64,000 nucleotides of DNA, from NCBI GenBank assembly GCA_945901845.1, contig CAMDLR010000001.1:163623-227622 (forward strand), written 5' to 3'. The notes under the pieces are model-generated. The model was given only the letters and a program-made list of their open reading frames with translations. It was not told the DNA's origin and did not search any database. Source of the DNA: Sediminibacterium ginsengisoli (lineage in GTDB: Bacteria > Bacteroidota > Bacteroidia > Chitinophagales > Chitinophagaceae). The number at the start of each line of letters is the position of its first letter. Positions within the stretch are counted from its first letter, which is position 1. The position numbers and the translations under genes were made by a program. Shown one piece after another: positions 44,258 through 54,929 of the stretch.

Positions 44258-47200
44258 AATCAATAAGTAATATATGTGATAGTTGCAGTGACTTACACTT
44301 TTCATTAAAGTTTTTGATGTCGTTTTCAAGTATAGCGTTGAGCTCCGCTTTATAGATACGCCATTCATCATTTAATTCTTTGAACCTTTGTACATGACCC
44401 GATGTAACGTGTGGCGTGTTGGTATCAAGCTCACCTCTCAAAAAGATATAATTAGCAGTTAGCTTATTTACAAAATTAATCACATCGTCATTTGACTCAG
44501 ACTTTGTTTGTATGAGCTTGGCTTCCCACTCGTCTATCTTAGTATTAATTGAATCTGCAAGGGTAACAATACTTTTGAAAGCCTCTTTGTTTTCGATACG
44601 GTCGATGATTCCGGCTAATTGTTTTTTCAAATTGCGCATACGCACAACGGATACATGAATATCATTTACGTCTCCGGCGATATTTTGTAATAGGTTGGCC
44701 TGCTTTTCATAATCTGCAGCATTGGCTTTAATACGTGGATCTGGAAGTACTTGAAAGGTTTTTTCATAAACGAGTGTATCAATATGGAGTGCACCCTTAT
44801 ACATGCCCGGAACAACCCTTGCGCCATCATAACTTCCTTCTATAAATACACCTGGAATAGATGCGATAGATTCTTGACGTAAATCCCAAACAAAACGGTT
44901 TAAACCAGGCTTTACTGATACTTCAGGATCGTTTTCATTTTTATTGTTGCTTGTTTTATTACTCGGCGCATTTGCATAAAAAGTTCTAACCACTTTTCCA
45001 CTCGCATCAGCAAAAACAAGTTTAGTATTTTCTGGTTCAGTATCTGCTGTATTTACTGTGTAATAAATAACAGCGCCACTTGCTTGATTAGCACCTAGCG
45101 TATTAATAGGTTTACCGTTTTTATCAAGTAAATTACTATAATCTAAAACACTGCCACCAGAAATACGGTGCACATCGGATATGGCAAATAATTTATTGGA
45201 TACCGTGTCTTTGCTGTAGTGTCTAATAGGTTCTAAATCATCTAAAATCCAAAATGCCCTGCCTTGTGTAGAAGCGAGCAAATGATTTTCGTGCACTTTT
45301 AAATCTGTGATAGGAACAACCGGTAAATTTAATTGGAGTTGCTTCCAATTTTCTCCGGAGTTATATGAAATATAAAATCCAGTTTCTGTTCCAGCATATA
45401 AAATTTTAGGATTCGAAGGGTCTTCTCTTACCACTTTTACAAAAGCACCATAGGGTATACCGTTTGAAATTTGTTTCCAAGAAGCGCCATAATCAGATGT
45501 TTTATAAATAATAGGTGTAAAATCATTTACCTTATATTTATTTACGGCGATATATGCAGTACCCTTATTAACACTAGAAACTTCAATGGCATTAATCAAC
45601 GACTCATCTAAATCTTTAGGTGTAATATTTGTCCAATTGTTGCCGCCATCTTTTGTTACGTATACAAGTCCATCATCACTACCCGTATAAATAACACCTT
45701 TTTCATTTTCAGATAACGCTACATAACTAATGGTACAATAGTTTTCTCCACCAGCGCCTTCGTTGGTATATGGAACGCCACTAATACCCATTTTAGTGGT
45801 ATCATGTCTCGTTAAGTCTGGAGAAACCGCTTTCCATGTTATGCCCAAATCGGTGGATTTAAATAAAATATTACCCGCATGATAATACGTCCCTGGCTTT
45901 AGTGGATCATACACAATAGGTGCGTTCCAATTAAAACGGTACTTCATGTCTTTTGGTTGAAGCGCTTGGTATTGCACCGGGTGCTCCATAATATTAACAC
46001 CTTCCTTGGTCACATTATTATACGCTTCGATTGTTCCCTGATAAGATCCACCCATCGAATACACCGGATTGTTTGGATCGAATGCAACAAAAGCAGATTC
46101 ACCACCTGCGGTGCTTGTCCAATCTTTATCGGAAATGCGGTAACCGTTTGTTACGCGGCTTGCTATTTTGATAGAACTATTGTCTTGTTGGCCACCATAC
46201 AAATTATACGGAAATAAATGATCTGCATTGACACGATAAATTTGTGAAGTAGGTTGATTGGCCTGAGTAGACCAAACTTTACCGGTATTAAATGTTACTG
46301 CAGCGCCTCCATCGTTGGCAACAATCATATTGCTACTGTTTTTTGGATGAATCCAAAGTTGGTGGTAGTCGCCGTGCGTACCGCCCATATTTGTCCATGT
46401 TTTTCCGCCATCGCTAGACCTTAGGCCTGGAGAATTTAATACATACACAACATTTTCGTTGGAAGGATCCGCAAACACTTCGATATAATACCATGCACGC
46501 TGTGTTAAGCGGTGGTCTTTACTAATTCTATTCCAGTTGCTTCCTGCATCATTAGAAACAAAAAGTCCACCCAATTCGTATTCGGTATCACTTTCAACAA
46601 GTGCATACACTTTTTCAGGATTCGCCCTAGAAACAGAAACACTCATTTTTCCTAATGCAGCAGGTAACCCGTTTTCAATTTTATTCCATGTTAATCCAGC
46701 ATCTGAAGATTTATACATACCACTTCCTGGTCCGCCACTTTTAATTTGCCAAGGCAATCTTTGGTATTCCCACATGGCAGCATATAAAATGCGTGGATTG
46801 TTCATGTCCATTGCTAAATCAGCACAACCTGTGTTATTATCAACAAATAAAACCTTTGTCCAATGCAAACCACCATCGGTAGATTTATACACGCCACGAT
46901 CAGCAGAAGGACCGTGCGTAGCCCCTTGTGCGGCTACATAAACAACATCGGAGTTATTAGGATCTATACGTATCCAAGAAATTTGACGGGTCAATTCGAG
47001 GCCCATATGCTTCCATGTTTTTCCAGCATCGGTAGATTTATAAACACCATCACCATAAGAACTCATCACACCTCTTGGCGCATGCTCTCCCATGCCTACA
47101 TATACAACATTTGGATCAGACTCTGCAACAGCCACAGCACCTACACTTCCTGTTTTAAAGAATCCATCAGATATATTATTCCATGTTTGTCCAGCGTCTT

Positions 47201-47459
47201 CTGTTTTCCATACGCCGCCGCCTGTAGTGCCCATGTAATAGGTCAATTGATTTTGCACCACACCTGTTGCTGTTACAGACCTGCCTCCACGGAGTGGTCC
47301 GATATTTCTCCACAATAAATTATTGAAATGAGAAGGGACTAAATTTTCTTCGACTACAGTTGCGGCTTGCGCTTTTGAAACCGATTTTTTTTGTGCCTGA
47401 ACCATAGGCGTACAAGCAATGATAGATGCAAATGCACCAATTAAATACTTTGAAAACAT
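44256..47459 (-). CDS. large secreted BNR/sortilin-like propeller protein
   Basis: 1067 aa with a signal peptide (to about residue 23). The first 750 residues carry repeated Asp-box blades ([45 protein letters not shown] and others), as in VPS10/sortilin-like and xyloglucanase-type ten-bladed propellers. The C-terminal third has a beta domain and helical end. Such proteins are often called glycosyl hydrolases, but no catalytic residues can be assigned here. It lies 20 nt downstream of the DUF6150 gene, probably in one transcript with DUF4838. Confidence 0.8.
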   Translation of the reverse strand: MFSKYLIGAFASIIACTPMVQAQKKSVSKAQAATVVEENLVPSHFNNLLWRNIGPLRGGRSVTATGVVQNQLTYYMGTTGGGVWKTEDAGQTWNNISDGFFKTGSVGAVAVAESDPNVVYVGMGEHAPRGVMSSYGDGVYKSTDAGKTWKHMGLELTRQISWIRIDPNNSDVVYVAAQGATHGPSADRGVYKSTDGGLHWTKVLFVDNNTGCADLAMDMNNPRILYAAMWEYQRLPWQIKSGGPGSGMYKSSDAGLTWNKIENGLPAALGKMSVSVSRANPEKVYALVESDTEYELGGLFVSNDAGSNWNRISKDHRLTQRAWYYIEVFADPSNENVVYVLNSPGLRSSDGGKTWTNMGGTHGDYHQLWIHPKNSSNMIVANDGGAAVTFNTGKVWSTQANQPTSQIYRVNADHLFPYNLYGGQQDNSSIKIASRVTNGYRISDKDWTSTAGGESAFVAFDPNNPVYSMGGSYQGTIEAYNNVTKEGVNIMEHPVQYQALQPKDMKYRFNWNAPIVYDPLKPGTYYHAGNILFKSTDLGITWKAVSPDLTRHDTTKMGISGVPYTNEGAGGENYCTISYVALSENEKGVIYTGSDDGLVYVTKDGGNNWTNITPKDLDESLINAIEVSSVNKGTAYIAVNKYKVNDFTPIIYKTSDYGASWKQISNGIPYGAFVKVVREDPSNPKILYAGTETGFYISYNSGENWKQLQLNLPVVPITDLKVHENHLLASTQGRAFWILDDLEPIRHYSKDTVSNKLFAISDVHRISGGSVLDYSNLLDKNGKPINTLGANQASGAVIYYTVNTADTEPENTKLVFADASGKVVRTFYANAPSNKTSNNKNENDPEVSVKPGLNRFVWDLRQESIASIPGVFIEGSYDGARVVPGMYKGALHIDTLVYEKTFQVLPDPRIKANAADYEKQANLLQNIAGDVNDIHVSVVRMRNLKKQLAGIIDRIENKEAFKSIVTLADSINTKIDEWEAKLIQTKSESNDDVINFVNKLTANYIFLRGELDTNTPHVTSGHVQRFKELNDEWRIYKAELNAILENDIKNFNEKCKSLQLSHILLID

Positions 47460-47479
47460 AGAAAATATTTGTTGAGGTA

Positions 47480-47815
47480 TTAATAAAATAAATAACGCTT
47501 GGCACTATTACGCCAGCCTGCCTGACTTTCGTAGTCTACAAAATAAATTTTGACATCTGCTTGGCTTTCATAATCTACAAAAAAGATTTTCTTTTTTGCT
47601 TGAGAAGCATAGGCAGTAAAAAACCACTTTCCATTATTATCACCAGCCTGACTTTCGTACTTAACTTTAAATACTTTTAAGTCGGCTTGGCTTTCATACT
47701 TTACAACAAAAACTTTTACTTCTGCTTGTGAAGCATAATCTACAGCAAATATTTTTTGTGCATGCGTAATACCTGCAAATGCTAATAGAAAGAAGAATAA
47801 GACAAATTTTTTCAT
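47480..47815 (-). CDS. DUF6150 repeat protein, secreted
   Basis: 111 aa: signal peptide of about 20 residues, then six copies of a roughly 13-residue unit ending in Y-(E/A)-S-Q-A, for example [39 protein letters not shown] and [13 protein letters not shown]. The copies end at residues 31, 44, 57, 73, 86 and 99. Strong beta propensity with a fixed Ser-Gln step suggests a beta-solenoid or fibre-like fold; this is inference. It lies between DUF4838 and the BNR protein. Function unknown. Confidence 0.8.
   Translation of the reverse strand: MKKFVLFFFLLAFAGITHAQKIFAVDYASQAEVKVFVVKYESQADLKVFKVKYESQAGDNNGKWFFTAYASQAKKKIFFVDYESQADVKIYFVDYESQAGWRNSAKRYLFY
47519..47755 (-). repeat. in-frame tandem repeat, about 39 bp unit
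   Basis: Encodes residues 21-99 of the DUF6150 protein. Six degenerate copies of a 13-codon unit, with the third-to-fourth step interrupted by a short GDNNGKW insert. DNA copies have drifted more than the protein, so selection has kept the YxSQA pattern. Confidence 0.75.
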
Positions 47816-47864
47816 AGAGATAAATTTAGGTCTTCAATTTATAAATATTCCGGCATAATAATGG

Positions 47865-50096
47865 TTACTTCACCACAATCTCATCGGCAAAAATCCAAGC
47901 ACCTGTTCCAGCCGCATGATGCCAATAAGGAGGTGATTTCATATTTTTTCCAGTAACCCTAATAAACCTTGCTTTTTGGCTTTTTGAAGCAGTCGCAAAT
48001 ACTTGTATGTCATTAATTTTGCTGGTTTTTGCTAATGGAAATACATTCTCGACAGTTTGGATAGGTGTATAGTTGATGCCGTCTTCTGAGGTTTCAAATG
48101 TAACCGCTGTAGGAAAGAACACCACATGGTTGGTGACCTGCAAAAAAGAGACTGAAACTTGAGAGAAATTGGAAACTGCACCTAGATCAATAGTCGCTTT
48201 CATATCGTCCAAGAACCCAAGCCAATTGGCGTAAAAGCTCCAACCACCAAAAGCGCCGTCCGTAAGGGCTTGCGGGTCTTCTTTGGCATATTTAACCGGC
48301 TTTATGGCCAAATTTACCTTAGCATTTTTAGCTACATTAACCTCTTTGGAACTAGCTACTAATTTTTGATAACCTTGTAAATAATCGGTAAGGGGTAGGC
48401 CCATTTCATTGATGATTTTAATACCCTGCGTATTTGTGGCGTTTGTAAACCTATCTATACGTTTGTTGATATTTTGCGCATCGGAAAGTGGGAATCCTGA
48501 CTTGTTTAAACGGTAAAATTCGAGCGTTGCAAAATCAAGTCCAATCCGCGCTTCATTGACACGTGTTTGTAATGTTGAATTGCCCGCTGTAACATTTGAA
48601 GCACTATCAAATAAACTGTTATACTGCTTTAATTTTTGCTCACTTAGCCATGATTCAAACCCCTGCGCCGGATCACCATACAAGAACAAATAAAATTTAG
48701 GTGTTTCTTTAATTGCAGCATGTAAATCATTTAAATACTTAACAATATATGGCGATGCTACTCCATAATAATTAACGGTAAATTCTTGAAGTAGATTTGT
48801 GTAATTCAATGTTGGATTCCATAAAAATTTTGAAAGCAACCAACTACGGAGTTCAAAAAATTCGGAGGGGTTATGACTATGCTGTTCAAAAATCCAATTG
48901 GCATTGTTATCTACAAATAAATTAATGTTAGGTTGTAAGGTTTCTAAATTTGGAAATGGTGCTAAAAAATTAGTGAACTGCGTGGTGTAATCCCAAATTT
49001 GAATGGTTGCACCGATAGCACCCCATGCTTTCAGGTCCGATTCAAAATCTTTACATTTCTCTGCAATTGGTGCGCTTCTATCACACTCTATAGAACAAAG
49101 TGTTACTAAAACATTTTTTTCTGGCTTGATATGCAGTGGCGCTTTTCTTGTGTATTGATACGCAAGCGTTGCAATTATTTTTTTAGGAAAGTCTTTGGCG
49201 ATGCGGTTTACAAGCGTGATCATGGTTCCAGATGGAGAACCTTCATACGTATCGATGGCTGCACATTTATCGCAAGTGCAATACTGTGTATTGTCATCCT
49301 GACTCACAGATAAAACTGTTGCAGCAGGGCTGCGACTAAAAAATGCAGCAACAGAATCTTTGATAATTTGATACACGGTATCGTTGGATAAACAAAGTTG
49401 CGTGGGCTGTCTTTTATTTTTAACAAGCGCGTAAAAAGTAGGGTGGCTTTCAAAAAAGTTTTTTTCTGGTAAAAACTTATTAAAAGTGTGCACACGCGCT
49501 TCCGGTACAAATTTTGGAAATCCTTCGGTGGTAACCCTTCGTTTGGCGGCAAAAGATGGGTTGTCATAAAATAATTTTGAATGTACTGTTCTTGTTAATA
49601 CAGCTGGTGTATAAGTATAAGATGTAGCAATACTAATATTTTTTGTTGTTGGTATTTTTTCTACTGTAGGAGATAAGAATTGGCAGCCTAAAAATTCTTC
49701 TAATAAAACATATACGGTTTCAAGTGTTAGGTAGGGTGTGGCACCTGTTATTTGAAGTTCATTTTTAGTACTCGTAATTGCATATTCATTTTTTGTAAGC
49801 GCCTCATAATTTGGACAAGCACCACCAATATAAATAACTGAATTTTTACCATTTTTTTGAGACGAAACCGGAATGCGCGCACCAGTTATTTTAAAAACAT
49901 ACTCACTTAATTCGTTGGCCGCTAAAAGCTCGTCTTTATCTGCATTTTCGGTGACCATAATAACAGTATTTGAACGCCCATTTTGTACCACCGTAAAAGA
50001 AGGGGCTGTTGCTTTTTGAGCATTTACACAGGTAATGCTGATGCAAGACAAAAGCACAACTAAAAGTGAAAATTTAGGACGGAATAAAAAATTCAT
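47865..50096 (-). CDS. DUF4838 protein with C-terminal discoidin-like module
   Basis: 743 aa secreted protein. After a signal peptide comes an N-terminal alpha-glucuronidase-like domain (ELSEYVFKITGARIPVS), then the DUF4838 core (VLSVSQDDNTQYCTCDKCAAID is its hallmark), which is predicted to have a TIM-barrel-like fold and has no proven activity. About residues 605-743 form a discoidin-like carbohydrate-binding module (TIDLGAVSNFSQV, TSEDGINYTP, KARFIRVTGK, FADEIVV). A polysaccharide role is likely. It heads the DUF4838-DUF6150-BNR run and is divergent from the esterase gene. Confidence 0.82.
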   Translation of the reverse strand: MNFLFRPKFSLLVVLLSCISITCVNAQKATAPSFTVVQNGRSNTVIMVTENADKDELLAANELSEYVFKITGARIPVSSQKNGKNSVIYIGGACPNYEALTKNEYAITSTKNELQITGATPYLTLETVYVLLEEFLGCQFLSPTVEKIPTTKNISIATSYTYTPAVLTRTVHSKLFYDNPSFAAKRRVTTEGFPKFVPEARVHTFNKFLPEKNFFESHPTFYALVKNKRQPTQLCLSNDTVYQIIKDSVAAFFSRSPAATVLSVSQDDNTQYCTCDKCAAIDTYEGSPSGTMITLVNRIAKDFPKKIIATLAYQYTRKAPLHIKPEKNVLVTLCSIECDRSAPIAEKCKDFESDLKAWGAIGATIQIWDYTTQFTNFLAPFPNLETLQPNINLFVDNNANWIFEQHSHNPSEFFELRSWLLSKFLWNPTLNYTNLLQEFTVNYYGVASPYIVKYLNDLHAAIKETPKFYLFLYGDPAQGFESWLSEQKLKQYNSLFDSASNVTAGNSTLQTRVNEARIGLDFATLEFYRLNKSGFPLSDAQNINKRIDRFTNATNTQGIKIINEMGLPLTDYLQGYQKLVASSKEVNVAKNAKVNLAIKPVKYAKEDPQALTDGAFGGWSFYANWLGFLDDMKATIDLGAVSNFSQVSVSFLQVTNHVVFFPTAVTFETSEDGINYTPIQTVENVFPLAKTSKINDIQVFATASKSQKARFIRVTGKNMKSPPYWHHAAGTGAWIFADEIVVK

Positions 50097-50167
50097 ACAA
50101 AGTATTTTAGTACCCTAAATTTAATTTATTTCAATAACTCTATTCTAACCTTTTTTAAGCCTATTTG

Positions 50168-50175
50168 AACCGGTT
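50168..50175. promoter_or_regulatory. AACCGGTT palindrome in the divergent promoter region
   Basis: An 8-bp palindrome in the 137-nt gap between DUF4838 and the esterase gene. The same sequence occurs at 6980-6987 in another divergent gap. It could be an operator, but chance occurrence is not excluded. Confidence 0.3.
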
Positions 50176-50233
50176 AAAAAATAAATAATGGGTTCTTTTA
50201 ATAGTGGCGTAAATTAACTTCAAATAAAAATTC

Positions 50234-52663
50234 ATGAAAAAAATATTCTTCGTATTTGCTATGCTTTGCTCAAGTGTATTACTAGCACAAAATGTATATC
50301 ATTTTACAAGCGGACTGGCATCTGGTAAAGTGCATCAATATGGCAGAGAAGCCATGTACTCCGATACGCTTGCCTATAGTATCTACAAAGGTGAAAGTAA
50401 GCCACAGGAAGGATTAGCGGTTTCAAGTGAGGCAAAAACAAAGTGGACTTCCATTAAGGCAGACAGCGCAAATAATTTTAGAAGTCAGGCACTAGCCAAT
50501 GGTTATTTATACCTACAATACAATGCGCCAAAAGCGGGGACAGCTGTTTTTATTGGCACAGGACACTCCATGGTATTTATTAATGGAGCGCCGCATGCCG
50601 GAGATATGTACCGCTATGGTTGGATGTACATTCCGGTTCAATTAAAAAAAGGAATCAATGAATTTTATATTCGCGCCGCAGGCGCTGGTAGGTTTGCATC
50701 GGTAAAAGCAATGCTTGATTTTTCATTTAAGCCACTACAACTGAGTACCAAAGACGCTACGCTTCCGTTTTTTATTGAAGGAGAAAGCGTAACAAAAAAA
50801 TGGGCAGGACTTGTAGTAGTCAATAGTTCAAAAAATAATACTGTGGGCATGAGCATCACGGCGGCCGTTGGAGATCAAAAAATACAAACCAATATTTCAA
50901 ACATCGCACAACATATCGCAAGAAAAGTAGCCGTAGAAATACCGGTACCAAAAAACGTAAGCAAAGGAAGTTACAGCATAGCACTTACTTTAATGGCTAA
51001 CAACCAAATTATTGACACTACCTCAATTGTGGTAACAGCCGTAAAAAGTAATGAACACGCATCGCATACTTTTATTAGTGGAATAGATGGTTCTGTGCAG
51101 TATTATGCAGTGGCACCTCAAGCCAACGATAATAAAAATAATCCAAGTTTATTTTTATCGGTACACGGCGCAGAAGTAGAAGCTATTTCGCAAGCTAGAG
51201 CATACAAACCTAAACAAGAAGGACCCATTGTAGCGCCTACCAATAGAAGACCAAGAGGATTTAACTGGGAAGATTGGGGTAGACTTGATGCATTAGAAGT
51301 TTTTGAAATTGCTAAAAAAATATACCAACCAAATCCACAACATATTTATTTAACTGGTCACTCCATGGGCGGGCACGGTACTTGGTATTTAGGTGCTACC
51401 TATCCTGGAAAGTGGGCAGCTATTGCACCTTCGGCAGGCTATCCAACCCTTGCAGCGTATGGCTCACACGATGGTCTAGTGCCAAATGATACGAGCACCT
51501 CTGTTAAAAAAATATTGACAAGGGCAAGTACACCAAGCAATGTATTAGGCATGGTTAATAACTACAAGGCCAATGGGGTTTATATTTTTCATGGTGATGC
51601 AGACGAAACAGTTTCGGTAAACTATGCTAGACAAATGAAAAAAATACTCGCCGAATTTCATCCTGATTTTAGTTATTACGAATATCCTGGAGGTTCGCAT
51701 TGGTTTAGTGATGAGAGTGTAGACTGGGCGCCTATTTTTGAATATTTCAAAAGACACACCATTCCAGTTAGTAGTAAAGTAAATGTGATTGATTATACCT
51801 TACCATCTACTGCTATTACCAACACCTATCAGTGGTTACAAGTATTACAACAAACAAAAAGTTTTGAATATAGCCGTGTGCAACTTACACGCAATATGAA
51901 AACAAAAAATATTACAGGTACTACTACCAATATTAATGCTGTTTCAATAGATACCAAAGATTTTGCAGTGGGCGATACGATTAGTATTGTACTAGATGGT
52001 AACCGATTAACCCATATAGTGAATTCGAGTGCGCTGGTTTTAGAAAAAAATGCAGCTTGGACAAAAGGAATATCACCATCACTTGCCAACAAAGGCATCC
52101 AAAGAAATGGTGGTTTAAAAGAAGCATTTAATAACAATATGGTTTTTGTTTATGCTACGCATGGTACAGAAGCAGAAAATAACTGGGCCTTACAAAAAGC
52201 AAAATATGATGCAGAAACCTGGTATTATAGAGGAAACGGTTCTGTAAGTTTAGTTGCAGATAAAGATTTTACGACAGCTGCTTACCAAAATCAAGGCGTT
52301 ATTTTATATGGTAACGAAACCACCAATACCGCTGCAGCAACACTTCTTACAAACTGTCCTATTAAGGTAACAACTGGTAAAATTGTAATGGGTAGTACCG
52401 TATATGAAGGGCAAGACCTAGGTGCGTACTTTATGTATCCGGCACAAAATAATGGTATTACGAGCGTTGCACTTATTGGTGGCACTGGCTTACAGGGTAT
52501 GCAAGCGGCAGATGCCAATCAATATTTTAGTGGTGGTAGCGGTTTCCCCGACTTTATGGTTTTTTCACTTGATATGCTTATTAAAGGTGAAGATGGTATT
52601 AAAGCAGTGGGATATTTTAACAATGATTGGAGCCTTGGAAAAGATTTTTACATTAAAAAGTAA
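50234..52663 (+). CDS. large secreted esterase/prolyl oligopeptidase-like hydrolase
   Basis: 809 aa with a signal peptide (to about residue 18). The N-terminal 280 residues are beta-rich, including a galactose-binding-like part. An alpha/beta hydrolase domain follows at about 280-510; the nucleophile Ser sits in LTGHSMGGHGTW and the late His in YPGGSHWFSD. The last 300 residues are a separate domain. Similar proteins are annotated as carbohydrate esterases or prolyl oligopeptidases, and the substrate is not known. It starts the esterase-GH20 pair (6 nt gap). Confidence 0.8.
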   Translation: MKKIFFVFAMLCSSVLLAQNVYHFTSGLASGKVHQYGREAMYSDTLAYSIYKGESKPQEGLAVSSEAKTKWTSIKADSANNFRSQALANGYLYLQYNAPKAGTAVFIGTGHSMVFINGAPHAGDMYRYGWMYIPVQLKKGINEFYIRAAGAGRFASVKAMLDFSFKPLQLSTKDATLPFFIEGESVTKKWAGLVVVNSSKNNTVGMSITAAVGDQKIQTNISNIAQHIARKVAVEIPVPKNVSKGSYSIALTLMANNQIIDTTSIVVTAVKSNEHASHTFISGIDGSVQYYAVAPQANDNKNNPSLFLSVHGAEVEAISQARAYKPKQEGPIVAPTNRRPRGFNWEDWGRLDALEVFEIAKKIYQPNPQHIYLTGHSMGGHGTWYLGATYPGKWAAIAPSAGYPTLAAYGSHDGLVPNDTSTSVKKILTRASTPSNVLGMVNNYKANGVYIFHGDADETVSVNYARQMKKILAEFHPDFSYYEYPGGSHWFSDESVDWAPIFEYFKRHTIPVSSKVNVIDYTLPSTAITNTYQWLQVLQQTKSFEYSRVQLTRNMKTKNITGTTTNINAVSIDTKDFAVGDTISIVLDGNRLTHIVNSSALVLEKNAAWTKGISPSLANKGIQRNGGLKEAFNNNMVFVYATHGTEAENNWALQKAKYDAETWYYRGNGSVSLVADKDFTTAAYQNQGVILYGNETTNTAAATLLTNCPIKVTTGKIVMGSTVYEGQDLGAYFMYPAQNNGITSVALIGGTGLQGMQAADANQYFSGGSGFPDFMVFSLDMLIKGEDGIKAVGYFNNDWSLGKDFYIKK

Positions 52664-52669
52664 ATTGGG

Positions 52670-54877
52670 ATGAAAAAAATATTCGTTGCTATTTCACTCT
52701 TACTCGTAGGATATATTGCAGTAGCGCAAAAATCTGTTAGCATTATTCCAGAGCCACAATTCTTGAAAGTAAATGCTGGAAGTTTTAGTTTTTACAAAAA
52801 TACGCAGTTTATAGCCCCTGCTAGTTGGAAGCCTATTGCAAAATATGTACAGCAAATCACAAGTACCTCTATAAATACGATGCAAAAAGGAAATACGCGT
52901 ATTATTTTTAAAGAAAATAAAAAATTAGCTGCCAGTGAATACACGCTAGAAGTAACTACTAACACAGTTACTATTGCTGCAAATGATTATGCCGGTGCAC
53001 TCTATGGTGCGCAAACCATTATTCAACTTTGGTACACGAGTAATACACCTAGCCGTATTGCTTGTATCACCGTAAAAGACAAGCCTAGGTTTGAATACAG
53101 AGGACTCATGTTAGATGTATCTAGAAATTTTTATCCGGTATCTTTTATCAAAAGTTTAATTGATGTATTAAGTATTTACAAAATCAACAATCTCCATTTA
53201 CACTTAACAGATGGTGCAGGTTGGAGACTTGAAATAAAAAAATATCCATTATTAACCAAGCAAGCTGCCTTTCGAACACACAAAACTTGGAAAGAATGGT
53301 GGAAAAATGGGATGGGTTATTTACAAGAAGGTGATCCACTGGCATACGGAGGTTACTATACACAAAATGATGCAAAAGACATTGTGGCGTATGCCAAAGC
53401 AAAAGCGATCAATGTGATTCCAGAAATTGAAATACCTGGTCACTCCGATGAAGTACTAGCTGCATATCCAAATCTAGCTTGTGATAGTGTTACAGGTAGA
53501 ACTGGCGAATTTTGTATTGGCAATGATTCTACATTCACTTTCATGCAAGATGTGATCACAGAAGTGATGCAATTATTTCCTTCAAAATATATTCATATTG
53601 GAGGTGATGAAGCTGCAAAAAGACACTGGAAAAAATGTACAAAATGTCAAAAGCGCATTAGCGATAATGGTTTAAAAAATGAAGATGAACTCCAAAGCTA
53701 TGCCATCAAAAGAATGGAAAAGTTTATCTCGAGTAAAGGACGTTATTTACTGGGTTGGGATGAAATATTAGAAGGCGGACTTGCCCCTGGCGCGCGCGTT
53801 ATGAGCTGGAGAGGTGAACAAGGTGGAATTGATGCGGCTAGGCAAGCCCACGATGTAATTATGACCCCAGGTGGTACTTGTTATTTTGATAAATACCAAC
53901 AAAATCCTGCAGGAGAACCGGAAGCCATTGGCGGATTTTTACCATTACAAAAAGTATATGAATACGAGCCCATGCCCGCTGTACTCGAAAAAGACAAACA
54001 ACAATATATCAAAGGTGCACAGGCTAATTTATGGACCGAATACGTGCCTACGCAGGAGCATGCAGCATACATGATTTTTCCGCGCATCATTGCTTTAAGT
54101 GAAGTGGTATGGAGTAACCCAGCTGCAAAAAATTGGGCGCAGTTTCAAGAAAAGTTAACCGCTCATTATACACTACTACAAGCTTTTAATATCAATTATT
54201 GTAGACCTTCTAATAGAGTAGATATTAGTGCTCACATTGATACTACAAAACGGCTTGCAACAATCAGTTTTAATAGTGAGCAGTTTAAACCTACCATCTA
54301 TTATACCACCGATGGAACAGAACCCACCTCAGCGTCCAAAGTTTATGCTGAGCCGTTTTTAATGGATACAAAAACAACCATCAAGGCTGCTATTATTAAT
54401 GCAAAAAAATCAGTCTCTGATTCAATACTTATTAATTTTCACAAAGCATTTAATAAACCTGTTACGTATAATATACCTTATAGCAAAAGCTATCCAGCTG
54501 CTAGTACATATACACTTGTAAATGGTTACCGTGGCAGTTTAACCTACCAAGATGGACAGTGGCAAGGGTTCACTAGCAACATCGATGTTGTTATTGATTT
54601 ACAAAAAGTTGATACCATACATTTAGTGCAAGCCAATTTTATGCAAATCATTGGACCTGGTGTTTATATGCCAAAATATATTGAAGTACAAACATCGGTG
54701 GATGGTGTAAACTATACCAATCAGGGTAGAGATAATAATGTCGTATCTCCTACAGAGAGTAGTTTACGTTTTAAAGATTTTAAAATACCAATGAAACCAA
54801 CCGCTGCCCGCTTTATTAAGTTTGTTTCAAAACTGCAAAACGGCTTTCAATTCATAGATGAAATAATTGTAGAATAA
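52670..54877 (+). CDS. GH20 beta-N-acetylhexosaminidase
   Basis: 735 aa exported enzyme cleaving terminal GlcNAc or GalNAc from glycans or chitin fragments. A signal peptide is followed by a GH20b domain (about 25-135) and the GH20 barrel, whose catalytic pair is Asp313-Glu314 in HIGGDEAAK. A chitobiase-C/Fn3-like segment (YYTTDGTEPTSASKVYAEPF) lies near 545, and about 605-735 form a discoidin-like module (VIDLQKVDTIHLV, TSVDGVNYTN, ARFIKFVS, FIDEIIVE) like that of the DUF4838 protein. A terminator follows. Confidence 0.93.
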   Translation: MKKIFVAISLLLVGYIAVAQKSVSIIPEPQFLKVNAGSFSFYKNTQFIAPASWKPIAKYVQQITSTSINTMQKGNTRIIFKENKKLAASEYTLEVTTNTVTIAANDYAGALYGAQTIIQLWYTSNTPSRIACITVKDKPRFEYRGLMLDVSRNFYPVSFIKSLIDVLSIYKINNLHLHLTDGAGWRLEIKKYPLLTKQAAFRTHKTWKEWWKNGMGYLQEGDPLAYGGYYTQNDAKDIVAYAKAKAINVIPEIEIPGHSDEVLAAYPNLACDSVTGRTGEFCIGNDSTFTFMQDVITEVMQLFPSKYIHIGGDEAAKRHWKKCTKCQKRISDNGLKNEDELQSYAIKRMEKFISSKGRYLLGWDEILEGGLAPGARVMSWRGEQGGIDAARQAHDVIMTPGGTCYFDKYQQNPAGEPEAIGGFLPLQKVYEYEPMPAVLEKDKQQYIKGAQANLWTEYVPTQEHAAYMIFPRIIALSEVVWSNPAAKNWAQFQEKLTAHYTLLQAFNINYCRPSNRVDISAHIDTTKRLATISFNSEQFKPTIYYTTDGTEPTSASKVYAEPFLMDTKTTIKAAIINAKKSVSDSILINFHKAFNKPVTYNIPYSKSYPAASTYTLVNGYRGSLTYQDGQWQGFTSNIDVVIDLQKVDTIHLVQANFMQIIGPGVYMPKYIEVQTSVDGVNYTNQGRDNNVVSPTESSLRFKDFKIPMKPTAARFIKFVSKLQNGFQFIDEIIVE

Positions 54878-54925
54878 AAAAAGCGGCTCCCTTTTACTAG
54901 AAAAGGAAGCCGCTTTACTTTTTTA
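54876..54925. terminator. bidirectional terminator
   Basis: AAAGCGGCT (54880-54888) and AGCCGCTTT (54908-54916) form the outer stem, with CTTTT/AAAAG extending it inward; A- and T-rich runs flank it. It separates the convergent GH20 and Gfo/Idh genes. Confidence 0.88.
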
Positions 54926-54929
54926 CTGC

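Noticed and set aside
46863..47318. A long open frame (about 150 codons) on the plus strand inside the BNR protein gene.
   Set aside because: It lies antisense to a clear coding gene, has no recognisable protein pattern, and arises from codon bias of Asp-box repeats.
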